A DNA stretch of 64,000 bases, from contig NZ_CP034759.1 in assembly GCF_004295665.1 (NCBI RefSeq), positions 806,001-870,000 on the forward strand. The letters run 5' to 3'. The notes under the pieces are model-generated. The model saw only the letters and a list, made by a program, of their open reading frames with translations, had not been told where the DNA came from and did no database searches. The translations under genes and the position numbers were made by a program. The DNA comes from Litorilituus sediminis. GTDB taxonomy: Bacteria > Pseudomonadota > Gammaproteobacteria > Enterobacterales > Alteromonadaceae. The first letter of the stretch is position 1, and each line of letters begins with the position of its first letter. Positions 50,494 to 58,984 of the stretch are shown piece after piece.

Positions 50494-51653
50494 TGGTTAA
50501 TTGGGAACTACTGCAGATAGCGCCAACAACCGATATTGGCCTAATTAAAAAAGCTTACGCTGCTCTTGTCAAAACTGTTCGCCCAGACGAAAAGCCCGCT
50601 GAATTTTCAGCACTTCACAGTGCATACAAAAATGCTATCAAGTACGCAAAGAATGCGGCGAGTCAGACAGCAGTTGCTTGCGAGGAACAAATTTATTCTC
50701 CTGAACAAGAGGAACAGACCTCTTTATCTGAGCAGGAACGAGCGCCTTTATATAAAGAAGAGGAACAAGCATTTTTCGTCGACGAATCAATTGATGAAAA
50801 CGCATTTCACAGTTTAGACAATGAAAAAACCTTTGTTGAAACTCCACTAGAGGCTGAGGTTATTAAGAACCAGCGTGATGAAGCAGAAGGGTTAGACGAT
50901 ATATTGCAACAGTGCGACGACATTTTGTCTGAGGACAATTCACATATTCAATACCAGCGCTGGAGTGAATTCTGCCAGAAAAAAACACTACTTGATAAAG
51001 ATATTCACTTTAAAGTGAGCTTATATTTGATTAATGCAATTTGCGCTTTAGTCAATGCTATCGCAGATGGTAAACCCCATAAAAAATATGCTATTGAAGG
51101 TTTAGGCACAGAGTCTATACAGTTACTAAACCACACGTTCTTATGGCAAGAAGAAAAAGAAACACTCAAAGCGTTTGTACATCCAGAAGCATTAGATGCA
51201 ATTGTAGAGTTCATTGATAAAGAGACATCCGACGACAATAAGTCGCTAGCGGCAGTTCAAGGTGGTGTTAGCGCAATCAATCGTTATTCAGAAGAAGAGA
51301 TCGCAATTTACGAAACCGCTGTGTCAAGCTTTTTCGCCTTAAAAGTATTATTTATTATGTGGTGCCTTGTATTGCTAGTTGTATTCTGTGTTTCTTTGCT
51401 TACAACGCTAGATGGCCTGATATTTCGCGCTTCTAACCTTCAGAACTTCATACTCGTGATAAGCCAATTCCTCTTGTGTTTCAAGCTCTGTCAAAATAAT
51501 AAGCTGGCGTTCAACTGTGTTTGGCCTATTGCAGTTCTTGCTTTGCTATTAGTTCCATTTGGAACTGTGTGGGGAATATTTACACTGGGTCGCCTTCTCA
51601 AGGCTAGACACTATTACAAATTTGCTGACAACCCACCAATTAAAAAGGATTAA
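50493..51653 (+). CDS. J-domain-like membrane protein, HscC partner (DjlB/DjlC type)
   Basis: The protein is 386 residues from ATG 50493, which overlaps the hscC stop. The first 60 residues form a J-like domain ('WELLQIAPTTDIGLIKKAYAALVKTVRPDEKPAEFSALHSAYKNAI'), with R30-P31-D32 in the position of the usual HPD. An acidic Glu/Gln-rich linker, a helical middle region and three C-terminal hydrophobic segments follow (about 290-370). HscC co-chaperones DjlB/DjlC have this layout. It probably stimulates the neighbouring HscC at the membrane. Whether RPD supports full ATPase stimulation cannot be told from sequence. Confidence 0.78.
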   Translation: MVNWELLQIAPTTDIGLIKKAYAALVKTVRPDEKPAEFSALHSAYKNAIKYAKNAASQTAVACEEQIYSPEQEEQTSLSEQERAPLYKEEEQAFFVDESIDENAFHSLDNEKTFVETPLEAEVIKNQRDEAEGLDDILQQCDDILSEDNSHIQYQRWSEFCQKKTLLDKDIHFKVSLYLINAICALVNAIADGKPHKKYAIEGLGTESIQLLNHTFLWQEEKETLKAFVHPEALDAIVEFIDKETSDDNKSLAAVQGGVSAINRYSEEEIAIYETAVSSFFALKVLFIMWCLVLLVVFCVSLLTTLDGLIFRASNLQNFILVISQFLLCFKLCQNNKLAFNCVWPIAVLALLLVPFGTVWGIFTLGRLLKARHYYKFADNPPIKKD

Positions 51654-51712
51654 GCTATTCGTGACGTATAGCCGATAAACTTTGCATACAATTAATTCAA
51701 GGAAGTAATTAC

Positions 51713-53920
51713 ATGAGTTCCAATACCCTATCAAGTGACACAGCTCCAAACAGTAGTACTGTAAGTATAACTTCTTTCACTGTATTTAAGCGAAACAAAC
51801 TAATTAACGGACTGGGGCTTGCCATTGTACTTGTAAGTTTATGCTTAATATCCCTGTTTTCTGTAACTCATTTTCGAAAAGGAGATATGGATACGGGGTC
51901 AGCGTTATATTTAATGTGGATTGGCGGATACCTTTGCTGGGCATCAATATACTTAACACTAAGTAGTGAAAACGTAAAATGGATAAGCTCATTTACGACA
52001 TTTATTACCTTAATGTTACTTGTAAACTTTGTTTACTTTTTATCTGAACTCATTCCTTTTAATAAAAGTAACTTTCGAGGGGAAGATTGGCGAGGGTTAA
52101 TCGTTTGGAGTGCAAATCTTATCATTCTGCTCGCACTATTCATTAGGTTGAGAAAAGATATGGCGTTACAAAATGGTGTAACAACAGAACAATTCAAAAA
52201 AAGATTAAATACCTTTTTCAACAAAGGCGTAAAACGTATCGTAATAGTGACACTGTTATTGCTAGGTTTATTATTCTCGCTGCGTATCATTTCCCCCAGC
52301 CTTTTCAACTTCAGTAGCAATTACTTGACTTCGGTTCTGACACATAGCCCAAAGGCTACACATGACGTTGCTCTATTTTTTGATGCAAAGGCTGAACAAT
52401 CGACATTCCATGCCAAACAAGCACTAAAATGGTTTGAACATTCTCACGATCGTTATAACAAACAAGCTCACCACTACCTAGCTAAGTATGCATATTATGG
52501 CATTGGCATGGAAAAAGATTATAAAAAAGCGCTAGAGCATTTTGAGCGTGTAGAGTGCGGCGACGACTTACTTTGTCATGCCAAGGTCGATGAAACTATA
52601 GGCGATATATATTCCTCAGGTAAATTAGGTGGTGATACTGAATACGAACTTGAGTATGCTAGAGTTTACTACCAGAGTGCAGCAAAACAAGACTCAATAA
52701 GCGCAGCTAAAAAGCTCGCTCAAGCTTTTGGAAAACAAAATGATATCGACCAAGAGTTTCACTGGTACAGGATAGCTGCAAATGCTGGAGACGCAGAGGC
52801 ATCACTAAAGGCGGGACAAATCGCATATAGTAGCCATCAGATGAAGCAAGCAGCTAAGTATTTCAACATGGCTACTATCGATGGTAACTTGGAAGCGAAA
52901 GCTCGGCTGAGCGAACTGCTATTAACCGGTCAAGGTGTTGAAGTCGATATAAACAAAGCAACATCTTTAGCCATAGAAGGTGCCAAAGCCCTACCTTATT
53001 TCAGTCAGTATGTACTCGGCGCTATTTCACTAGAAAAATATAAAGCGACTAAGCAAGCCAATGACTTAGACAAAGCTATCAAACAACTTTCTTCTGCTGG
53101 CTCAAAAGGAATAGCTCACGCAAATGCAATGCTTGGCGATTTGTATTTAAGTGGCGATATTGTCTCTTTGGATATGGAAAAAGCAGAACAGTATTTAAAA
53201 GCAGCAAGCGATGGCGGCCATAAATGGTCTTCACTATCTTTAGCCAATCTTTATGCTCAAAAAAATGACCCCGCTCTTGATAAAGAAACATTTAACTTGT
53301 ATTTAACTGCATCAAAGAGTTATTACGAGGCAGTGTATAAAGTAGCTGTTTATTACGAACTGGGAAAAGGTACTGCACAATCATTCAACAAAGCAAACGA
53401 GTATTATCTAGAAGCTGGGGAGGATGGCTCGCACGTATTAGCGTTAACGAACTTAGCAATAATGAGCTATTTAGATTATAAAAGTGATGAAAACCAAGCT
53501 TATGGTAATTCACTTAAAGCAAGGATAGCTGACGGCGATCAAGAAGCACAGTATCATTGGCACCAGCATATAAGGGCTTATGAAAATATTGATTACCATC
53601 TACAAAGGGCTATTCAATATGCAAGAAAAAAGCAATACCCAAAGACACTAATAGCACAAAATCTATACAACCTAGCAGTACTTTATTCCGACAAAGAGAA
53701 CCCGAAATTCAACCCCAAGTTTGCTATCGAAAATGCAAAAGAAGCGGCTCAACTGGGTAATTTAAATGCTTTGAATGCATTGAGCGTTTGGTATGGCTCT
53801 ACAAAGATGCAACATAAAAATAATGGATTAAGTAAGCAATGGCGTGCAAAGGCCATCCAGAAAGGAACTGTAGTTGCAAAGCAGATTATATTTGATACGA
53901 CCAAACACTACGATCTTTAG
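51713..53920 (+). CDS. Membrane protein with Sel1-like repeats
   Basis: This is a 735-residue protein. Four hydrophobic segments lie in the first 205 residues (about 31-50, 64-84, 92-112 and 175-195). From about 240 onward come Sel1/TPR-like helical repeats: 'ALKWFEHSHDRYNKQAHHYLAKYAYYGIGMEKDYKKALEHFE', 'AAKYFNMATIDGNLEAKARLSELLLTGQGVEVDINKATSLA' and 'AEQYLKAASDGGHKWSSLSLANLYAQ'. It lies 59 bases after the J-protein gene, preceded by AAGGAAG. Sel1 proteins are adaptors, so it may present clients to the chaperone pair; this is inference. Confidence 0.82.
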   Translation: MSSNTLSSDTAPNSSTVSITSFTVFKRNKLINGLGLAIVLVSLCLISLFSVTHFRKGDMDTGSALYLMWIGGYLCWASIYLTLSSENVKWISSFTTFITLMLLVNFVYFLSELIPFNKSNFRGEDWRGLIVWSANLIILLALFIRLRKDMALQNGVTTEQFKKRLNTFFNKGVKRIVIVTLLLLGLLFSLRIISPSLFNFSSNYLTSVLTHSPKATHDVALFFDAKAEQSTFHAKQALKWFEHSHDRYNKQAHHYLAKYAYYGIGMEKDYKKALEHFERVECGDDLLCHAKVDETIGDIYSSGKLGGDTEYELEYARVYYQSAAKQDSISAAKKLAQAFGKQNDIDQEFHWYRIAANAGDAEASLKAGQIAYSSHQMKQAAKYFNMATIDGNLEAKARLSELLLTGQGVEVDINKATSLAIEGAKALPYFSQYVLGAISLEKYKATKQANDLDKAIKQLSSAGSKGIAHANAMLGDLYLSGDIVSLDMEKAEQYLKAASDGGHKWSSLSLANLYAQKNDPALDKETFNLYLTASKSYYEAVYKVAVYYELGKGTAQSFNKANEYYLEAGEDGSHVLALTNLAIMSYLDYKSDENQAYGNSLKARIADGDQEAQYHWHQHIRAYENIDYHLQRAIQYARKKQYPKTLIAQNLYNLAVLYSDKENPKFNPKFAIENAKEAAQLGNLNALNALSVWYGSTKMQHKNNGLSKQWRAKAIQKGTVVAKQIIFDTTKHYDL

Positions 53921-54052
53921 CCTTTAAGGGGGTCTATGCTTTACTCTTAATTATTTTGAAACGTTGTTTACCTTTGCGTAATAACACCTTGTGTCAGTAT
54001 AGTTGTCGCCTCAATTAATTTAGTAAATAAACAGGGAGTGGTAAGTTTATAG

Positions 54053-54661
54053 CAGTGCATTACCAAAGGTTCAACGTTTATTAATGCTGACGCTAATATC
54101 ACTATTGAAGACTCTGGCCGAGGAGATGTGACCCTCCTTAACCAAGGCAGCATGATAAAGCTCGACCGTTGCGGTAATGTTGAACTTATTGGCACTGACA
54201 TTCTCACCTTAGATGGACAAGTTGTTACCTTTGACGGCAATGTTGCCTACGATATTGAATCAGCTGAGTCGGCAAGTGAACCTAGTACTGCCATCACACA
54301 AATGAATGAACAAGAATTAACCCGTCAACTTGGCCAATTTTTATATAGCACAATAAACGACCAATGGCTGTCAGCTACAATCACGTTAACCTGCTTAAAT
54401 GCACATACCAAAAGCCAAGTAACTGGTAGTACGTATATTTGTACGGCATTTTACACATGTGAGTATCACCCTGAGACTGATATGAAAATTGAAGACAAGC
54501 CCGTCACTATTACCCCATTTATTCAAGCGGTATTTGAACAGATATTTACAACAGCGCAAGCTAAATCGAAAAAGATATGGGCTGAAGCGGTATTTACCAT
54601 AAAGCGTACGGGAAGGTTTACCTTAGTATTTAATGATCATGACGGCCAACTCTCACTATAA
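54053..54661 (+). pseudogene. VgrG beta-tail fragment fused to a YezG/DUF600-like domain
   Basis: The frame opens after TAG 54050-54052 and has no proper start (first candidate GTG 54128). The first ~75 codons ('GSTFINADANITIEDSGRGDVTLLNQGSMIKLDRCGNVELIGTDILTLDGQVVTFDGNVAYDIES') are a diverged copy of the array VgrG tail (~54060-54270). In frame, from M at 54302, follow 119 residues ('MNEQELTRQLGQFLY...WAEAVFTIKRTGRFTLVFNDHDGQL') that resemble the YezG/DUF600 immunity family. It is a broken VgrG cassette joined to an immunity-like gene. The second part could still be expressed if an internal start is used. Confidence 0.55.
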
Positions 54662-54892
54662 AAGCCTAAATTGTTGTTAATTAGCTGCATTAAACAAATC
54701 AAATTACCTACTTTTAGGGCGCACTTTTAAAATTAAGATATTAAAGTAGCGCAACATGTGTATTATCTGCTTTGCTAAAAACATAGGAAGGAAGCCTATT
54801 AGCGAAGTGATCATATACCTTTGGAAACTAATCATTTAGCTACCTACGTTGATGTTTTTCTAATTACCTAACAAACATCAATAAGGATACTT

Positions 54893-55030
54893 ATGTTTGG
54901 AAAACTAAAAGAAGCAACTTCCAGTGCTGCAAACCACAAAACTGCAAACATTTTAACACCACACCTAGAGCCTACAGGAAAATTCAATATTGATTTTGAG
55001 TGGGATCAAGCACTAGCAGATGAGATTTAA
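54893..55030 (+). CDS. 45-residue ORF (MFGKLK... peptide)
   Basis: ATG 54893 follows AAGGA at 7 bases. The peptide is 'MFGKLKEATSSAANHK' followed by 'TANILTPHLEPTGKFNIDFEW' and an acidic end. Its N-terminus resembles the ORF at 47502-47576, so the two mark either side of the chaperone block. It may be a truncated gene whose longer form is missing, or a small protein in its own right. The family is unknown. Confidence 0.45.
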   Translation: MFGKLKEATSSAANHKTANILTPHLEPTGKFNIDFEWDQALADEI

Positions 55031-55174
55031 CGCCTAAATAACGAATAATAAATATCTCTGCATTCAAATATGTAATGCAGGCCTCACTTTAACAAATTGA
55101 AATGGATTTCGTATTGAGCTGCTGAGTTGTGCAATCAACGTAGCAGGTAATGAATTAATGTATTAAATTTCTCA

Positions 55175-55213
55175 TAAAAAAACCGCATTCTCTATTCGAA
55201 AATACGGTTTTTT
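55175..55213. terminator. Bidirectional intrinsic terminator after sucD
   Basis: AAAAAACCG and CGGTTTTTT flank a loop of about 19 bases. A-runs on one side and T-runs on the other make it work in both directions. It lies 28 bases past the sucD stop and closes the TCA operon, and it also closes the plus-strand transcript carrying the small ORF. Confidence 0.85.
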
Positions 55214-55241
55214 AAATGAGTTTCAAAAGAAACCTAGTCGA

Positions 55242-56114
55242 TTACCAACCAGTTTTCTCTTTAAGTGCTTCACCGATATCCGCTAAAGAGCGAACCGTTT
55301 TAACACCAGCTGCTTCTAATGCAGCAAATTTCTCATCAGCTGTACCTTTACCACCAGCGATAATTGCACCAGCATGACCCATACGCTTACCAGCAGGTGC
55401 AGTAACACCAGCAATGTAAGATACTACAGGCTTAGTCACGTTCGCTTTGATGTACTCAGCAGCTTCTTCTTCTGCCGTACCACCAATTTCACCAATCATT
55501 ACGATTGCTTCAGTTTGGTCATCATTTTCGAACATTTCTAATACGTCAATGAAGTTTGTACCTGGGATTGGGTCACCACCAATACCAACACACGTTGATT
55601 GACCAAAACCAGCGTCAGTCGTTTGCTTAACCGCTTCGTACGTTAATGTACCAGAGCGAGAAACAATACCAACTTTACCTGGCTTGTGGATGTGACCTGG
55701 CATGATACCGATCTTAGTTTCACCTGGTGTGATAACACCTGGGCAGTTAGGACCAATCATGCGAACGCCAGTTTCTTCAAGCTTAACTTTAACGTCAACC
55801 ATGTCTAGCGTTGGGATACCTTCAGTGATAGTAACGATAATTTCGATACCAGCATCGATAGCTTCTAAAATAGCATCTTTACAGAAAGGAGCTGGAACGT
55901 AGATAACTGTTGCAGTTGCGCCAGTTGCTTCTACTGCTTCACGTACTGTGTTAAATACAGGAAGACCTAAGTGAGTTTGACCGCCTTTACCTGGTGATAC
56001 ACCACCAACCATTTGCGTGCCGTAAGCAATTGCTTGTTCAGAGTGGAAAGTACCTTGACCACCTGTGAAACCTTGACAGATAACTTTAGTATCTTTGTTA
56101 ATTAATACAGACAT
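55242..56114 (-). CDS. sucD: Succinyl-CoA synthetase alpha subunit
   Basis: This is a 290-residue protein. It has the CoA-binding Rossmann region '[29 protein letters not shown]', the '[20 protein letters not shown]' segment and the active-site phosphohistidine loop '[18 protein letters not shown]' near residue 250. With SucC it converts succinyl-CoA, ADP/GDP and phosphate to succinate and ATP/GTP in the TCA cycle. The start overlaps the sucC stop (TAATG). Confidence 0.98.
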   Translation of the reverse strand: MSVLINKDTKVICQGFTGGQGTFHSEQAIAYGTQMVGGVSPGKGGQTHLGLPVFNTVREAVEATGATATVIYVPAPFCKDAILEAIDAGIEIIVTITEGIPTLDMVDVKVKLEETGVRMIGPNCPGVITPGETKIGIMPGHIHKPGKVGIVSRSGTLTYEAVKQTTDAGFGQSTCVGIGGDPIPGTNFIDVLEMFENDDQTEAIVMIGEIGGTAEEEAAEYIKANVTKPVVSYIAGVTAPAGKRMGHAGAIIAGGKGTADEKFAALEAAGVKTVRSLADIGEALKEKTGW

Positions 56115-57280
56115 TATTTGCCCTCCGCAGCTGCAACAACTTTTTGTGCTGCATCAGTTAATGACTCAGCGGCAATAACGTTAACGTCAGAGCTTGCTAA
56201 TACTTCACGACCTGCTTCAGCGTTTGTACCTTCTAAACGTACAACTACAGGCACTTTAACGCCAACTTCTTTAACAGCAGCAATGATACCTTCTGCGATC
56301 ATGTCACAACGTACGATACCACCGAAAATGTTAACAAGTACTGCGCTTACATTGTCATCAGATAAAATGATTTTGAATGCTTCAGCAACACGCTCTTTAG
56401 TAGCACCACCACCAACATCTAAGAAGTTAGCTGGCTTACCACCGTGTAAGTTAACGATATCCATAGTACCCATTGCTAGGCCTGCACCGTTAACCATACA
56501 ACCAACGTTACCGTCTAATGCTACGTAGTTTAATTCCCACTGCGCTGCATGAGCTTCACGCTCATCTTCTTGAGATGGATCGTGCATTTCACGGATTTTT
56601 GGTTGACGGTATAAAGCGTTACCATCAACACCGATTTTGCCGTCTAAGCAGTGTAAGTTACCAGCGTCTGTGATAACTAATGGGTTGATTTCTAATAACG
56701 CGAAATCGTGGTCGTTGAACATGTTAGCAAGACCCATAAAGATCTTAACGAACTGCTTCATTTGTGTTGGGTTTAAACCAAGTTTGAAACCTAATTCACG
56801 TGCTTGGTAAGCTTGTGGACCAACTAATGGATCGATTTCAGCTTTGTGAATTAACTCAGGCGTCTCTTCAGCAACTTTCTCAATCTCAACACCACCTTCA
56901 GTAGATGCCATGAATACCACTTTTTGAGAAGCACGGTCTACTACAGCGCCAAGGTATAACTCTTCAGCGATATCTGTACAGCTTTCTACTAAAATCTTAG
57001 AAACAGGCTGACCATTTTCGTCTGTTTGGTAAGTTACTAAGTTCTTACCTAACCAGTTTTGAGCGAACTCTCTGATTTCGTCTTTTGTTTTAACTAGCTT
57101 AACACCGCCAGCCTTACCACGGCCACCAGCGTGAACCTGAGTTTTAACAACCCACATATCGCCGCCAATTTTGTCAGCAGCTTCAGCAGCTTCTTGAGGG
57201 GTATCGCAAGCGAAACCTTCAGAAACTGGTAAACCATATTCAGCGAATAATTGTTTCGCTTGATACTCATGCAAATTCAT
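56114..57280 (-). CDS. sucC: Succinyl-CoA synthetase beta subunit
   Basis: This is a 388-residue ATP-grasp subunit: '[27 protein letters not shown]', the nucleotide-binding '[18 protein letters not shown]', '[22 protein letters not shown]' and the C-terminal '[19 protein letters not shown]'. Length and order are standard. A terminator-like hairpin lies about 30 bases upstream of the start, which may set its level relative to sucAB. Confidence 0.98.
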   Translation of the reverse strand: MNLHEYQAKQLFAEYGLPVSEGFACDTPQEAAEAADKIGGDMWVVKTQVHAGGRGKAGGVKLVKTKDEIREFAQNWLGKNLVTYQTDENGQPVSKILVESCTDIAEELYLGAVVDRASQKVVFMASTEGGVEIEKVAEETPELIHKAEIDPLVGPQAYQARELGFKLGLNPTQMKQFVKIFMGLANMFNDHDFALLEINPLVITDAGNLHCLDGKIGVDGNALYRQPKIREMHDPSQEDEREAHAAQWELNYVALDGNVGCMVNGAGLAMGTMDIVNLHGGKPANFLDVGGGATKERVAEAFKIILSDDNVSAVLVNIFGGIVRCDMIAEGIIAAVKEVGVKVPVVVRLEGTNAEAGREVLASSDVNVIAAESLTDAAQKVVAAAEGK

Positions 57281-57311
57281 GGTGTTTTATCCATTTATCT
57301 GTAATTAAAAA

Positions 57312-57418
57312 TGGTCAGCTAGGAAAAATAGCCGACCACTCGTGAAAAGTCGCCCGATTATAATACAGTAACGCTAATTACGATAGTAAAAAGCGTTACT
57401 ACTATAGTCTAAACGGGC
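57312..57418 (-). terminator. Two stem-loops between sucB and sucC, one terminator-like
   Basis: Read in the direction of transcription, an upstream long imperfect stem (about 57352-57418; inner arms GTAACGC/GCGTTAC) is followed by TGGTCGGCTA (57338-57329) pairing with TAGCTGACCA (57321-57312), with one mismatch. Five T's (57311-57307) come next. The second hairpin has the form of an intrinsic terminator or attenuator within the operon. sucC may therefore be expressed partly by read-through or from its own promoter. Confidence 0.6.
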
Positions 57419-57446
57419 ATAAAACTACGCTTGTTGTTAACAAGGT

Positions 57447-58910
57447 TTAAACGTCAAGTAACAAACGTGTAGGATCTTCTAATAGCTCTTTAATCGTCAC
57501 TAAGAATCCAACAGATTCTTTACCGTCAATTAAACGGTGATCGTAAGAAAGTGCTAAGTACATCATAGGTAAGATTTCAACTTTACCATCAACCGCCATT
57601 GGGCGATCTTGGATTTTGTGCATACCTAAAATAGCAGTTTGCGGTAAGTTGATGATTGGCGTTGAAAGTAATGAACCAAATACACCACCGTTAGTAATTG
57701 TGAAGTTACCACCAGTCATATCATCTAGTGATAATTTACCATCACGACCTTTTATTGCTAAATCACGAATACCTTGCTCGATACCAGCCATGCTAAGTTG
57801 GTCAGCATCACGTAATACTGGTGTCACTAAACCACGAGGCGTTGATACTGCGATAGAGATATCAAAGAAGTTGTGATAAACAATATCATCACCATCAATT
57901 GATGCATTCACCGCTGGGTAGCGTTTAAGTGCTTCTGTTACCGCTTTTACGTAGAAAGACATGAAACCTAAACGTGTATCATGAGTCTTCTCAAATAAGT
58001 CTTTGTATTGCTTACGAAGATCCATAATAGGCTTCATGTTAACTTCGTTAAACGTTGTTAACATTGCCGTAGAGTTTTTCGCTTCTAATAAACGATTGGC
58101 GATAGTTTTACGTAAACGTGTCATCGGTACACGTTTTTGTGAACGTTCACCTAAATCAGCAGATGGTGCTGGTGCAGCCGCTGCAGGAGCTGGTGCTGCT
58201 TTTGGCTTGTTCGCAGCCGCTTCAACGTCTTCTTTAGAAATACGACCGCCTTTACCTGTGCCAACAACATCAGCAGCAGTTAAACCTTTTTCTGTCATTA
58301 AACGACGAACTGACGGGCTTGCTAAGTCATCTGAGCTAACCGCTTCTTCAATTGGCGCAGCAGTAGCTGTTGTTGCTGCAGTAGCACCTGCGGCTAATTC
58401 ACCAATTTTTTGTTGACCTAATACAGTATCGCCTTCAGCGTGTAAAATTTTACCAATTACACCGTTATCTTGAGCAACAACTTCTAAAACAACTTTGTCT
58501 GTTTCAATGTCAACTAAGTTCTGATCAGCTGTTACCGTGTCACCTTCAGCAACGTGCCATGTAGCAACCGTTGCATCAGCTACTGATTCAGGTAATACAG
58601 GTACTAAGATATCAATCACTTTTGCATCAGCAGCGGCTGGTGCTTCTGCAGCAGGTGCTGCAACAGATGCATCAGCAGCACCTAATGTAGCAATCACTTG
58701 CTCGCCTAATACCGTTGCGCCTTCTGCTTCTGAAATAGCAGTAACTACACCGTCAGCTGGCGCAGGTACTTCAAGTACTACTTTATCAGTTTCAATGTCT
58801 ACTAATACTTGGTCGCGTGATACTTTATCACCTACTTGAACGTGCCATGTAGCAACGGTTGCATCAGCTACTGACTCTGGTAATACCGGAACTTTGATTT
58901 CGGTTGTCAT
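57447..58910 (-). CDS. sucB: 2-oxoglutarate dehydrogenase E2 (dihydrolipoyl succinyltransferase), two lipoyl domains
   Basis: This is a 487-residue protein. It carries two tandem lipoyl domains (about 1-78 and 100-175), each with a lipoylation loop '[11 protein letters not shown]', separated by an Ala-rich linker. E. coli SucB (about 405 residues) has one. The peripheral-subunit-binding domain follows ('[18 protein letters not shown]'), then another Ala/Pro linker and the catalytic domain with '[15 protein letters not shown]' near the C-terminus (catalytic His and Asp). It transfers succinyl groups to CoA in the OGDH complex. Confidence 0.97.
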   Translation of the reverse strand: MTTEIKVPVLPESVADATVATWHVQVGDKVSRDQVLVDIETDKVVLEVPAPADGVVTAISEAEGATVLGEQVIATLGAADASVAAPAAEAPAAADAKVIDILVPVLPESVADATVATWHVAEGDTVTADQNLVDIETDKVVLEVVAQDNGVIGKILHAEGDTVLGQQKIGELAAGATAATTATAAPIEEAVSSDDLASPSVRRLMTEKGLTAADVVGTGKGGRISKEDVEAAANKPKAAPAPAAAAPAPSADLGERSQKRVPMTRLRKTIANRLLEAKNSTAMLTTFNEVNMKPIMDLRKQYKDLFEKTHDTRLGFMSFYVKAVTEALKRYPAVNASIDGDDIVYHNFFDISIAVSTPRGLVTPVLRDADQLSMAGIEQGIRDLAIKGRDGKLSLDDMTGGNFTITNGGVFGSLLSTPIINLPQTAILGMHKIQDRPMAVDGKVEILPMMYLALSYDHRLIDGKESVGFLVTIKELLEDPTRLLLDV

Positions 58911-58952
58911 TTTTTAATTCCTTACAAACTTTCTTTGCACTTGTTTTGCAAT

Positions 58953-58979
58953 TTGCTCTACTCACAATAAGTAGAGCAA
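58953..58979. promoter_or_regulatory. Stem-loop between sucA and sucB
   Basis: A perfect 10-bp stem, TTGCTCTACT (58953-58962) with AGTAGAGCAA (58970-58979) and a 7-base loop, fills the 74-bp gap. There is no T run, so it is more likely a processing or stability element than a terminator. Confidence 0.6.
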
Positions 58980-58984
58980 TCGAG

